Below are positions 47,268 to 60,600 of a DNA stretch of 64,000 nt, in pieces. Source of the DNA: Cucumis sativus. Lineage: Eukaryota > Streptophyta > Magnoliopsida > Cucurbitales > Cucurbitaceae. The number at the start of each line of letters is the position of its first letter. Within the stretch, counting starts at the first letter, position 1. Under the pieces are notes generated by a model that saw only the letters and a list, made by a program, of their open reading frames with translations, searched no databases and was not told where the DNA came from. The stretch is taken from the NCBI RefSeq assembly GCF_000004075.3, contig NC_026658.2:22618075-22682074 (forward strand), read 5' to 3'. The position numbers were made by a program, and so were the translations under genes.

Positions 47268-50200
47268 CTAGAGAACACTGCTGAAGCTTTCAATGGGATC
47301 TGATTCTTCAAGCATGGCGGCTGCCTGGAAACAGTCTATAGCATCAGCCATTCGTCCTTCGTCCCGATGAATGACCCCCAAGTAAAACCAAGCCTTACGG
47401 TTGGTAGGATCCAATCTCAATGCGTCTGAAAGTAAGCTTCTTGCTATAGGCAATGCATCTGGGCCAGCCTTCGACCAAAGAGCACCAATCAAAACCTTGC
47501 AAGGAACATAAGTTGGTTCGAGTAGGAGAGCGTTGATATAAGCAGCTAGAGCTTCTTGTATTTTGACACGTCCTTCACACATCAGACCTGATGAAATAAC
47601 AGATATGATGAACATTCAGCAGCGAGAAGGTCATTTATGTTGAAACATGCAAAGAGATAGGACATCGACGTATCCGTACACCACATCAAATACCGATATT
47701 TTAATGGATAAAGGGTAAACAGATGGAAGCATCTAATCCTGGACATAAATACTTGCATCCGAATCTCGTATCAACTATCAGAAATTAATTATTCTTTGCT
47801 CAATTGGGAGCTCTAAGTCTTTGTTTGTAAACCATTCTTCCCTCACTTTGTTTTTCTGTCACCAACATTTTCTATACCATGAGTTCTTTTGTCTCCTTGA
47901 AATCCTCAACAATGGTGAAAATACAAATAAAACAATTTAGTTATCAATGACAAAGTATATCAGCAAATTGAAGAATTCCCTACTTCCTTGTGATTGGAAG
48001 CCACCTAAATCTACCATATATGTAAATCCTAGCGTGTATTACAAGGTACTATGCACAAAGTCATGACTCATTACTTTGAATTGGCAAAGAAGACCAAAGA
48101 AGAAAATGAATGGTGCAGAGCAACAACAAATTATCGAGACAGACAGTCGATGAAAAAAGATCCTACTTCCTACTAACCAATAAACGGAGGCTATGAGTAG
48201 CAGTTGGACACACATTGGTAACATGAAGTTAAACCAGGTTTGAAAAGAACATAGTCCAGCAACTATTTCAGAGAACGTGAAGCAATTAACTATTTTCCAT
48301 ATCAAGATCCAAAAGGAATGGTTTATGGATAAACTTGAAGGATAAAGACAGTCGGTGAAAGAGATCCCTCCCTTATGAATTTTCATTTTTTATAATAAAT
48401 TAAGACGCAAGTGCTAGGAAGCGTGCACACTGACATGCAATACGACATGGTGATACACCAAATTTCTAGAAAAGTAAGACACGACACATTAGAGACACGT
48501 TACAACTTTTTTTTAAATCGTGATCATTCTTGTATGTAAATTACTCATATATGTTAGAACATAACACTAAGTCAGAACTGGTCTTTCAGTAGCAGGCAAG
48601 CAGTGTAAGGTGTACCAATACGATTTAGAACAGTTAAGAATATAAATACATGCCATTATTCACGTAGAAAATAAAAAATTGAGATCTTGCCTTCAGTATG
48701 TAGTACTTCTGGGGAGAACTCTTTCAGCTCTCTTGCTTTTCCTAGGCATATCTCCGCATCTTTCCAATGTGAAAGGCTGGAGTACAAATTGGCTAGACCA
48801 TTCCACACTTCAAACTCATTCACTTTATCATCTTCAACCTATTTATCAAGGCAGAAAGTGGATCACACATGCATACAAAATATATTGCGTCAGTAAGGTA
48901 TATTCTAGTTAGACTGAGAAAAAGGGAAAGATCGAGAAAGAGGTACCAAAAAGATAAAATTTGGTGATTAGGAGTCCCAATGGCAACTTTAATGTTACAG
49001 ATAGTTTAATTCTATTATGCAAATTGTATCATTTTTTTTCTTTTTAATGAATATATTATATATACAACTTCTATAAGTAAGATTCGTGCCAGTCATAATT
49101 TCTAATTTCCATCGTTAAGATGTATAGAGTCATAGAGGCTCCAGCTACATGTCCAAATCATGGAGCCCAAAAACAAGTCTTCCATGTGAATGGTAAGGTA
49201 GGACAACTTTTTAAGTTCAATCAGAACAATTTAGAAATTCCAGAAGTTAATAAGCTAGCAACTCATAGACTCATAGTCGACAGTTAAAAACAAGTGTCTG
49301 AAATTTTCTATTCTAGAATTGAAGCATAATTGAGCTAAAAAATTTCTTCTGCTGGAAAAAAAAAAGGAATTAGAGAGCTTTATCTGTGTGTGCATACATA
49401 AAAGGTGCTACTTCCAAAGACTATGCAAGTTCTAACCTGAGGGACAATCCGAAGAGGCCCAAATGATTTCTTTTGTGCTTGAACTAATGCAAGGAGATAG
49501 CGGTAAGTTTCAATAGCATCCATATGTAATGATTGGGAGACCTTCAGCTTTGCCTTAAGTCTGAGAAGTGGTCCTTGTTCCCATTTTGTGGTTTCATCCA
49601 TTGCAGCATCGGTGACCACTTCAGCCTCAGAAAATCTCTTCTGGGCAGACAAAACAAGAGCAAGCAACTGCCAGCCTTTTAAGACAGAGCCACCGGTTTC
49701 ATCAATAAACTTCTTTGCATATTGCAGAGCAGCATTCAAATTCCGATACTCTGAATATTGTACTCCTAACTCAAGCATCAAATCTAAGTTGTTGCTCTCC
49801 AGTCCACTTGCTGCCTCAAGAGATTTCAACGCCTCTGACTGAAGACGGGACCTCTCAAAGTCTGAGGAAGACATTTTGGCTTGTTTTCCCAAACAAAGAC
49901 CTAACAAGCGAAGACCTACACCCTTTAAATGCTCTTCGTTTTCTATACAATTGCTCAATGCCCGCTGGGCATAACCAACACCTTCAGCAGCGAGATAAGG
50001 ATCCTCACTACAGATCTTGGCAGCCAATAATAAGGCTGCCACATCATCTGGTTGCTCGTGTTTGTGTAGAGATTTTCTCAGAAGATTTAAGGCGATTTTA
50101 TTCTGTCCTGCTGCACAATAACAAAGAGCTAAAGACTTCCAACGATCTACACGGTGATATACTCCAGGCATAACCTCTTCAAGTTGTTTTGCTAAAACAG

Positions 50201-52361
50201 AAGTCTGACTGCATAAGGATAGAGCATATATTAGGTGCTCCATCACTGATGGATCCCATTTTATCTTACCAAGGTAACATTTCTTCACAAGAACCATCAA
50301 AAGTAGAATGGCTTCTTCCAAATTATTTTTTGGTACATATGAACCTTCAAGTTGAACAGCTAAACTAGGAGGACCAGCCTCTACTCCACTGTAAAGCAAG
50401 AACACAGCAAATCCTTTTTGGATCCTAGCACAGCTTTCATTGTTGAGGTTCCATTGGCTTAGGAGGGCACGTCTATAGGCAGATATTGCTTCCTGAAAAC
50501 AGCCAGCCTGCTTCCATAGCTCAGGGAGGAGTTCTACAGCCTGACTGACAGTATCTTGCAATCTACTGTCCACTTGCCCATCAGGAATTCCTTGGTGGAA
50601 TATCTTCTCTACAGCATCAAGTACACTAGTACACTCATCAGCAGCCTCTGAAAAGTCCCATATGATTGGTTAGAGTTTGAGAGGAACATTTAAAGAGATT
50701 AAGAAAAATAATAAACGATATCCCCAAATCTGTCCCTGGAGTTACCAGTTACTCTCCCTAGCTTCTGAAGAGACTTCACTTTCAAATATATGGCTTCAAG
50801 AACCAGGTTTGCAGCATGCTGTGAAACTGCATGTTGAGATTCAGAGCGCGAACGTCCTTTTTTTGGAGGTGTCTTATCAGCAATGCAAGGCTGTAATCGT
50901 TGAATAGCTGCTTGGAGATCAATACCATCAAACACACGTAGAGCACCTTCGACATTACCTCTCTGATATTCCAACTTCCCAAGAAGGGCTCTGGCTTCCT
51001 GCAATCATTTTTAATAGGAGGAAAACATCAAATTCACTGTTTATAAGCTGCAATCTTGAATAGAATGACTCCCCCAAAAAATAATATGACAGAAGTAGGA
51101 TGCATTACAACGACTACTTCAGTCTCTTCTTTGTCAATTAATTGGTGGACTTTCCATATTCAAAGGGGTTAAAAATTAGAACACTCTAGTGTAATCAATC
51201 ATATAATCAAGGTATTTTAAGTTGTAGTTTTGGACTTTTATTCAAACATTCTGAAGTATTTGCCTCAAGATTCTGAGGAAAACAGAAAGGCCATCTTAGG
51301 AATTGAAGACACTGTTTCTACCAACTACTTATTCAAGTGAATAGTATACTGTTGGAAAATTAACAATACAATAGCAACAGACACAGTGGACAATAATACT
51401 GGGTGGCATCATGATAGTTGCTTTACACTTTGCCTCTATAATTATAGACATAAATAAAATGCATGCAGACTTCTAGTAAAATAATTCACATTGATTAGCT
51501 TAAATGAAATTTGAGATTCCTACAGTTACCATCTAAGAAATAAAAGATTGTATATCACAAGAACTTCTACTTCATCTGTGTCCCTCTTTGAAAGCTTTTC
51601 TTCTCTTCATTGTTTCCTTTTGGATGTTAGTAGGCCCCCTTTTTTTTACTGTGTGGCCTTCTTTGTATTTTTATTAATCTTATTCTAATTGGGTCATATA
51701 GAATGGAATTTTACAATCATAGAATTGTATGTAAGATTTCGGTCTTTAATTACATAACAAAAACAGCTCCAACAATTTGTGGGTGGAAGATATTAATATA
51801 AGGAGAGTATACACAAACCAGAGGATACTAGTTTGATCGTTGGCAGAACTAAAAGAAGAGAGCAGCAAAGACTTCCTTACATCAAAGGCAGCATAAAGAG
51901 GATCATTGCATTTCTGACTGAACACTATACTTGGGAACTTACATTTTTATATAAAATTTTAAAATGGAGGCCATAAGTGCTCAATTATTGTTCAGAGTCA
52001 GATCAATTCAGTTAATGTTCAAACATGTGGTGATATTCAAAGAAAATTCAAATCTCCAATTCTTTTTTCATTTTTCCTTCAATTTCATTGTATGTTTATA
52101 ACATCCTGAAGCGTGAGAAAAGAATCCCGAGTTCATTTCAAAGTAATGTCTGGTAAATAAACAGACCTCAAAATTGAGAGATAACCCTTCCCGTAATGAA
52201 GATTCGGCCTCTTGAATATTTCCCTCATCGAGCTTTGCTTCTACTTCTGTTGTTTTTATGCTGATCCCATTTGCACAGACTTCTCGGACAACTATTCCAT
52301 CATCAGCTTCGCCAGACTCCATGGCTGGCTCCCTATCATCTTCATCAACAGTTGATGCCAT
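47268..52361 (-). CDS. NPG1: NPG1 (No Pollen Germination 1), calmodulin-binding TPR protein
   Basis: TPR scaffold that binds Ca2+/calmodulin in Arabidopsis and is needed for pollen germination. NPG proteins are also the TTC7-like subunits that help anchor the PI4K-alpha1 complex at the plasma membrane. Exons in transcript order: 52361-52167, 50998-50746, 50647-49437, 48838-48691, 47587-47268 (2127 nt, 708 aa; the Arabidopsis protein is about 704). The start is the first ATG after an in-frame TGA. Signature stretches: REVCANGISIKTTEVEAKL near the N-terminus, EARALLGKLEYQRGN (first TPR, from about residue 66), AISAYRRALLSQWNL, LAKQLEEVMPGVY, and the C-terminal TPR AWFYLGVIHRDEGRM followed by ESDPIESF. 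The intron between 48691 and 47587 starts with GC instead of GT. It is NPG1 by its N-terminus, not NPGR1 or NPGR2. Confidence 0.94.
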
Positions 52362-53160
52362 AAGTTTTACTTTCTTCAATTCCCCTCATGAATTTACTTC
52401 TTCCAACTGCCATAAAAATTAGAGATAAAGATCTCAAAAACCATATAAACCTTGGCATTGGAATCAATCTTGAAAAGATGAAAATAAAAAAAAAAAATCT
52501 TAAAAGAAAAATAAATCTGAATTTATCATCTTTTACGCTGGAACAGCGTTGACTCGTGACCTTTTTTCTTTATTGCACACGCTTGACTGGGAAAGAGAAA
52601 TTCATATCCGGAGATAAAAACCATTAAACCTTAGATTCCCAGTTTCTGTACTAGAAAAATAAACAAAAATACGGTTCTAAATAAAGTAGTCATTCCCTAA
52701 TAACACCAATCAACAAAGGATATAGCGGGACTTCTGATTCTTTCCGTTTTCGGTATATTTTCAGCAATGAAACAGTGCATTCAAATGCAAATTAGCATCA
52801 TACCATTGGCACAGAAATAGAAATACTCGGATCTAAAACTACTAAGAAATAGAATATGTGGAAATGCACGTTCCTTCAATCGTTTGGATGCCAAGAAAAT
52901 TAAGGGAAAAAATTCAACAGCAGGATCGATCACAGCAGCAGGATAAAACAAAACATTCATCTACTATTTTGTGGTAAATTTCCAGGTCAAAGCTTCCATT
53001 TTCTGCATTGAATTTCCAAGAGCAGCCGAACACAAACAATAATCGAATCTTACCGGAGAAATTGAGGAGGTGACAACAATGGATGCTTGCTTGAAAGGGA
53101 TCATTGACGACAAACAAGAAGGTGAAAACTAGGCATTTGAGGCCGACAATTCGGCCGGAA
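52362..53160 (-). other. Presumed 5' UTR and leader intron of NPG1
   Basis: Sequence before the NPG1 start on the minus strand. The patch at about 52900-53150 is richer in coding-like composition and probably holds the first, non-coding exon. The boundary was not resolved. Confidence 0.35.
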
Positions 53161-53406
53161 ACCGACGAGTAGGGTGGCAGATCAATTACAATTTACAACA
53201 GCTTGGAGAAAAATTGAGGCTCGCAACATTTCTCTCAGAAACGGAGCGAAGCGAGCAAACGAGATCTATATTTTGTTTTGTATTTTAATTTTTGGCGTCG
53301 AAACAATTTTTTCTTTTCTTTTTTTTCGAAAAAGGAAAAAAGAAAAAATAGCATTTAATTTTAAATCTAACGTTGAAAACACGTGTATCGTCTCTTCCTA
53401 TTCCAA

Positions 53407-53588
53407 GGCCCATGTACGTGAATCGGCCTTCGAAATTAGGCCCAACTAAGTTCCAAATAACAGTTTTGTTAAAGAACTGGGGAATCTACTGGGCCTACGT
53501 ATTAGGCCAATTGTTAAGTTAGTTCGATAACTGGGCCACTTAATGGGCCTATGTAATTATGGCCCAAATTCTATTGGGGAACTGGGCC
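53407..53588 (-). promoter_or_regulatory. Cluster of seven TGGGCC/GGCCCA (site II-like) motifs
   Basis: GGCCCA at 53407, 53439 and 53561; TGGGCC at 53490, 53532, 53544 and 53583. Seven hexamers in 182 bp of otherwise AT-rich DNA, 250-430 bp upstream of the presumed NPG1 transcription start. Such site II elements (TGGGCY) are bound by TCP factors and are common in promoters of housekeeping and proliferation genes. They most likely serve NPG1, the nearest gene start. Confidence 0.6.
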
Positions 53589-53639
53589 AGCAGAATTTTA
53601 GCACACTTATATGGTTACATAGTTTCGGAAAATAGCAAA

Positions 53640-55874
53640 AATAATTTTAAATTGTAATAAAAGAAAAACATAAAAATTAGAAAAATAAATAAATAAAACA
53701 ATCCCTCAAATGCCCCTGTCCAATATTAAAAGTACACTTATTTACCTAAACCTAAAATATACTGTAATTGAAATAACACATGCAACATAAAAAAAAATTC
53801 TCACAAAAACATAAAGATTATAAATTTTTTCATTAATAGAAAGCTCCACCTCATTCGTGCAAAATTTAAAATCTAATTCAATGTCCAAAAGATGCAATTC
53901 ATTTGAAATGAGTAATTGCAAAATTGAGACACATTTAATAAAAGGGTTTGACTCTCCACCTGTCGAACCGTCATAGCCGAAAGCTTCAAGTTGAAAAGGG
54001 AAGCATTGTTGATATTACAATAAATATGAGATCATGAAATTATACCATATAATTGAAAACTTATATGCAAGATATGCATCGGTGAGTTCATCCACTCAAA
54101 TCGGTGAGTTCTTCATACATTCGAGATTCATTTGAGTTTATTCTTTCTTGTTTGCAATAAAAAAATTCTTCTTCACATTGTGTTTATCTCTTGTCGGCTG
54201 CCTCTCTCAATCTTTTTCTTTTATTTTCTCTAATAAAACCTAAAAGAAGAAGATTCAAATAATTTCAAAAATGTAATTGAAGCATCATTAAATCATAAAA
54301 TTTAAATTTAAATTGTTATTAAAAGTATATATTAAAATTCAAATTCAAATTTTTATTAAAAGCTATATATTATGTGTTCTTTAATAAATTTTTTAAAATA
54401 TAACAAATTTAAAAATAGCCATTAGCATAAATCTAGCAACAAAATAGCAAATTTGAATGTTGTTTAACAAAAGAGACACAATAAATTAATTTTTTTAATA
54501 AAAATCAATCAAAATAAGTGTACAATTTGAAATATAAATTAAAATAACTATGAATTATCTAATTAATTTTTTTAAAATAATTTGAAAAATAAATCCTTTG
54601 AAAAATAGTGGAACAGTAATGCTAAATTTCACAGTATTTGAATTCAAAATACTATAAAATCTAAGAAAAGATAAACGGTTGAAAATCTTTTAACAATTTT
54701 TTAGGAGAAATATTTATTAAACATAAGTTTTATGAATCAAATAAATAAATGTTAATTAATTTTATTTGAATATTAAAAATTCAAAAAAATGTTATGAATT
54801 ATAGGCATATATTTAGAAGATATTGAGAAAATCTTGTCAATCTCGAAAATATATTAAATTAGTTAATATTTTTCAAAAGTTTGCAAATACACTATATGGT
54901 ATGATATTTGGTTTACTTGTATTATCCTACATAAAGAGATATAAAACACGTATTATACTTCTTGATTACATATGCACAACAATGATGATTGGAAATAAAA
55001 CGTCACATACAAAATAAAACGTCTAATTAAAATAAAGATGAATATTAACGTAACTAAAAAACACGATGTGAAAAATAATTATCCGATACAAGAGACACAA
55101 TAAATTATTTTTTTAATAAAAATCAAACAAAATAAGTGTATAATCATAATTAGCACGATTGTAGTGATGATAAAACTTTATTTTTAAATTATTATTAATC
55201 ATACATACTATGTATTATCTGATAATTTTCTTTAAATAACTTGAAACATAAATAATACGAAATGCTTAATTTATGTTTTTCACTAAGGATATGATGTAAT
55301 ATTTGAAATCAAAATATTATGAAATATAATGATTTGTGAATTGTTGAAATTTCATAACCATTTTTTTATTATTGTGTTTTAGGGATTAGATTTCATAATA
55401 ATTGAATTCAAAATATTATGAAATCTAACGAACGAGGAACCGTTGAAACTCTTTTAACAATTTTGTAGGGGAAATCTTTATTAAACATAAATTAAATAAA
55501 TAAATGTTAATTAATTTGATTTAAATACTAAAAAATCAAAAAATTGTTAGAATTATAGACATATATTTAGGGGACATAGGATAAATCTTGTTAATCTAAA
55601 TTAGTTAATATTTTTCAAAACTAATTGTAGTTTGCAAATACAGTGTTTGTGATAGTGTGTTATTTGACAAATACATTGTAACTGAAAACACCTATTATCC
55701 TAAACGGGTAAAAAAAATCCAAAAAATTATGTAACAACCAATTTTACCAAAATTCTTGCTATTTTTAAGTTTGTTACACTAAATTTTGTTATTCTCACCG
55801 TTATCTCTATATTATAAATATTAGATAATATATAGACGTCGATCATGCTATGTGTCTTAATATTTAAACACTTA
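53640..55874. other. AT-rich intergenic
   Basis: Spacer with diverged internal repetition: AGAGACACAATAAATTA with AATCAAxCAAAATAAGTGTA occurs at about 54471-54530 and again at 55090-55145. TTAACAATTTT(T/G)TAGG(A/G)GAAAT then occurs at about 54691 and 55456. This suggests an old direct duplication of roughly 600 bp or more. No gene. Confidence 0.45.
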
Positions 55875-56312
55875 CGTGTGTTTGGAGTGAGGATTCATGA
55901 GATTAGGAAAAGGATTATAGCCTAAACCTTGTTTGGGCAAAGGGTTTGGGCAAAGGGTTTCCATTTTTTATAGGATTAGGGTTAAATAACCCTATAAACT
56001 ATCCTACTTCATATTTTCATGACCCTACAAATTTTCCTACTTCATCTTATTTTAATACTATACTCATAACTCTTCCCCCAAACATATGTTATAATAACAT
56101 CATCATTATAACCCTTCCCCCAAACGTATATTATCATAATATTTTTCTCAAACACGGATTATCATAACATTACCATTCATATTCATTCCCCAAACACATA
56201 TTACCATAACACTACCAATAATAACCTTAACCTCAAACACATATTATCATAACACTATATTATTATAATCCTTTTCTCTCATAACTCATTTACTCCCCCA
56301 AACGCACCCTTA
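55872..56312. mobile_element. Tourist-like MITE with TTA target duplication
   Basis: A 435-bp element (55875-56309) flanked by TTA at both ends (55872-55874 and 56310-56312). The ends GTGTGTTTGG and, read inward from the right, GGGTGCGTTTGG form a short imperfect TIR. The interior has several copies of CCCCAAACACATATTATCATAACA-like units. TTA duplications point to the PIF/Harbinger superfamily. No coding capacity. Confidence 0.6.
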
Positions 56313-57635
56313 ATGTCCAATATGTGCCATCTCTTTAAACATCCAATACTATGTTAATCTTAGTGGTAAGTAATGTCACCTCCTCTTTACCACCAAGTTG
56401 CCTATAAATAGTGGCATTTGGTGTAGTGGTAAAAAGTAGATACATTTGAGAGAAATCCAAAGAAAGTGGAGAAATTTGGGATTTTCCTAATTTTTTTTAA
56501 ATTCCTAATTTATTTGTAAGAAGTAGATACATTTCACGGAAGTTTTGATGCTTAAATCAAATTTTGACAAAGAATCAAAGTAAACTTTTGGGATAGGAAG
56601 TTGTGCTAAGCAATGATGATGCATTCATATGATATGAACCCATGACTTTTCCTAATGCATTTTGGTATTGGGCTAGTAAAGACAAAGTCTAACTAAATAA
56701 GAGGAGAAAAGCAAAGGCATGCAAGAAGTCGATCTCGAAGACGGACACATAAGACCACCTTGGTCAAGGAGGACATTTAGGTCAATTGAATTGCCTCTCA
56801 AACTTCCTTGGCCTTACTTTAGCCTCTTCGAGTCATATCTTGTGTCTCGAGCTTTGAAAAATTATGATTATATTTATTATGATTTTAGTGTTAAGCATTT
56901 ATGTTATTTTTTGGTTTTCTTCCTAGGCCCAAAATCACCAATAACAAGTGATGCGAGATTGAAAGAAGAAAAAAAAAGATAATGTGTATTATTGAGGGTT
57001 TCATGTGGTAAAACTCACATCCAAAAGCATCTTGAAGCTTGTGTATAGTTCGAATGTCATGAAAGGGAAAGTCCAATGACTTATAAGCCTCTAGTCATGC
57101 TCATCTCATTTCACTAAAAGAGAAATAATTGAATTCATCTCGAAAGTTACACTAACTCTAACATCGCTTAATATTAATATTATACATATCCCAAGTGAGA
57201 GTAAGAGAACAAACGATATAAATAGCTCCACTTTTTTTACACTAACATAGACATCGAATAATAGACTTGGTTCAACACCACATCAATAAAGAGATACCAA
57301 CGTGCATGATTCACAGAGATCACCTCCCTTTATTTTCATCCATATGCTTGTTTAGAATTTGTGCACATTGGAAAAAAAATTGTGAATTTGTAATTAAAAA
57401 AAGCCTACCTAAGGATTGTGAAATAAACTACCAACTTCAAATGTCACCATAGTTTGAAGTTTTTTTTTCCTCTAATTTAACCGACCGTTCGTCATTCGTT
57501 GAAATGAAGGACAGAAAAACAGTAATAATATAAATGGATAAGATTCAAAACCGATTATCTGCATGAACTCAAAAATATCATCAAGCGCCGAAAGGACGAA
57601 GACAGCCATTTTTGTTCAAACTAGAGCTTTCTCAG
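56313..57635. other. Intergenic and promoter region of the PPR gene
   Basis: Mixed-composition spacer. A 56719-56982 frame (87 codons) has a mildly protein-like composition but no family I recognise. The stretch 57450-57635 precedes the PPR start and presumably contains its promoter and leader; no clear TATA box was found. Confidence 0.35.
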
Positions 57636-60600
57636 ATGCCTCAAACTCTAATTCTGAAGCCTGTTGTTTCAGCTCCTTTACCCAATTGGAGGTTTTGCTT
57701 AATTTTTCTTATTCCCTTAAACCCCTCAATCCCCGTTCATTTTTCGCATTTTTTCCCATTTGTTTTTGTCTGAAATTACTTGCAATTCCATGGAGTTCGA
57801 ACGCTTGGATGTCGAGTTTTTTATATTTTCATTTTGTGCTGTACTGCATTTATACTCTATGTTTAATGGGTTTCTATCATAATGGTCTGTGCTGTACTTA
57901 ATGATTTGTTGTCTCGTACTATCTCGTTGGAGAACTTTTTGTTGTTATCAGATTGTTTCACTTACGGAAGTCGAAAGTAGTTTATTTATGGAATGTTCAA
58001 GTTCTGCATGATTTCTGATGGGGTTTTAGTACTTCTGGGGAAACGTTGGTTTTCAAGGTTCTTTAGGGTTCAATCAGGGCTAGAGATAGTAATTTCCATT
58101 GGGTATATGTGCAAAGTTCTAGTTCATCACCTAAATACGAAAATAGGGGGAAAAGGACAACTATGCACTGTTCTTTTTTTCTTTGCTGTTGTTGCATTTG
58201 GGCAGATGTCTAGACTAATTTTGATCTACTATAATGATTATTGGGTGTGCTCTGTTGTTCTTATTTCAGTAAATTGCAAGCACAAACACATTCTATTAGT
58301 TCCAACGTTAATGTACGTCGAAAATTGGTGGTTACCTGTATGGGTATGTTGACACCAAGAAAGTTCTTACAGAAAAGGAAGAAATTGGAAGTATTTAAGG
58401 ATGAAGCCGACGAGGCAGAGCAGAAGAATTGGAGGAGATTGATGAATGAAATAGAGGAGACAGGGTCTGCTGTTTCTGTACTTCGAAGCGAAAGGATTAA
58501 AAATGAGGCTATTCCAAAGGACTTGGTGCTGGGCACCTTGGTTAGGTTTAAACAACTAAAAAAATGGAACCTAGTCAGTGAGGTACAGAGCATAGACATT
58601 TGCATGATTTGATATTTTCTTGTGTTCTGGCAATTTTTGTTCTTTATAGGGAGAAAATAAAAGAATTTATTATGGCCGGTTGCCTGAAAGTAGACTTGAA
58701 GGGGTACAAAAATGCAGTCCAGTTTAAAAAAATGCAAGGCACCATTTAATCTATTTTCTGCACTAATGTTTGTGAAACAATTCAAATGCTATTCCCAAAC
58801 CTTTCAACAAGATAGTGCTTTTTTAACTCTCTGAAAATGGAATGTATTCCAAACATATATGCCATGGTTCCTTCCTTCGACAGGGTACATATATCTAAAT
58901 TTGCTATTTTTAGATACTTTTTCAAACCTATTGCCAATACTAAGTAGCAGCCAAAAATTTGTATCCATTTTTCATGATATTATATATATCTTGGATCAGA
59001 TATATGATGCCGAATTCTTCACGTACTTTCATCTAAAAATTGTTCATCGCAATGTGCATTTGAACAACTCCGACATGAATACCAAATATTTTCAGTTACA
59101 GGATGTGTTTCTCTTTCTTGCATGGCCGTCATAACGTCAAAAAAGTATCTTCTACATAAGGTCGATGCATTGGTAATCTGTAGTTGTCTGTATGAATTTG
59201 AACTCTAGGTGTGTTAGTAAGAATTATCTAGCCACTCAATTTGGTCAATTGAATTACTATTTGTGAGTAAATGACCTAATTCTCTTCCTATTCTTAAGTC
59301 CTTTGCCTTGCAATTTCCAATCTGCAGATGTGCTGATTATTCAAATTCATGTTTTTCAACTGTCTTATAGATTCTTGAATGGCTCCGGACCCAAAGCTGG
59401 TGGAACTTTAGTGAAATGGATTTCGTGATGCTTATTACAGCTTATGGCAAGCTAGGGGACTTCAATCGTGCAGAAAAAGTTCTAAACTTGATGAATAAGA
59501 AGGGTTATGCCCCAAATGTTGTTTCTCATACTGCTCTCATGGAAGCATATGGAAGAGGTCGCAGGTATAATAATGCCGAAGCAATCTTTAGAAGGATGCA
59601 ATCTGGTGGTCCTGAACCCTCTGCACTGACCTATCAAATAATGCTAAAAACTTTTGTTGAGGTACTAATCTCAAACATATACTTATTTAATGCCTTTCCG
59701 AGATATTCCTTTTTTTTTTTATCAGGCCAATCCTTCAGTTTGATTACCCTCTAGAAAATCAATTATGTTCTTAACCACTGTGAAATTTTGATGCCAAATT
59801 TTTGGCTTTTGTAACTGTATGTGCTTTTGGATCTTATGTTCCAATGCGGAGTAATTATAGTGGAATGGTACTTGAAATAGAAACTCTCCATATAAAGATA
59901 TTGACCCAAAACAAAACCGATCCCAATCTGGAGATTTTATTATGTTGTTTTCTAACTGGTTTCCTTCTTCCAAGCCTACGTTATCTTCAAATGTATGCTG
60001 TTCTTGGTTTGTTTGTTGTGGTTCACAAAATGATGAGGCAGTACTGTAGGGATCTAAATTCAAGGAAGCTGAGGAACTCTTTGACTCCCTCTTGAACAAG
60101 GAAAAGCCAGTGTTGAAACCAGACCAAAAGATGTTCCACATGATAATTTACATGTTCAAGAAGGCTGGGAATTATGAAAAGGCTCGTAAAGTATTTGCGG
60201 AAATGGCAGCACGTGGAGTTCCCCAGACTACAGTTACTTATAATAGTTTGATGTCTTTTGAAACTAACTACAAAGAGGTCTCAAAGATATATGATCAGGT
60301 AAGCCAGTATGGTTGGACGTTGTGCTACTTGCCGATATTATTTTTATGTGAATGTAAGTTCGAAGAGTTTCTGGTGCAATAAATTGTATGAGAAAGTTGT
60401 CCTGTAGGTTTGAGCAGTATTCTTTCTGAGCCACTGATTTTAGGAGTATGCGCTGCATTTCGCTAATTTATGAGAATTTTGTGAAAGTTGTCCTGTAGTT
60501 TCTTTTTAATTTTATTCTTTTGAGGCAATAGCCAAGTGGTTCAGTAGGCATGTGTGTAACTGAGACATTTTCTGGATTGTTTGAATTGATAATTGATCGA

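Noticed and set aside
48039..48386. 115-codon hydrophobic frame on the minus strand
   Set aside because: It lies wholly within the GC-AG intron of NPG1. It has no family resemblance, and its hydrophobicity is explained by T-rich intron sequence.
49588..50173. Plus-strand frames of 84 and 152 codons
   Set aside because: Shadows of the large NPG1 exon on the opposite strand.
52362..52379. Extending NPG1 to an upstream TTG (KKVKL leader)
   Set aside because: Non-ATG start with an in-frame TGA just before it; the ATG at 52361 matches the family's start region.
56719..56982. 87-codon frame with protein-like composition upstream of the PPR gene
   Set aside because: No recognised domain, no splice context and no paralogue in the window; described only as part of the spacer.
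57563..57901. ATG at 57563 as the PPR start
   Set aside because: That frame cannot join exon 2 in phase at the GT donor (57692). The ATG at 57636 does, and gives a transit-peptide-like N-terminus.
58261..58785. 174-codon open frame on the minus strand
   Set aside because: It lies antisense to PPR exon 2, whose plus-strand reading matches the homologue and splices in phase. No family is recognised on the minus strand.
60522..60590. tRNA-like A-box phrase (CCAAGTGGTTCAGTAGGC)
   Set aside because: No B box, anticodon arm or acceptor pairing follows at the right distance.
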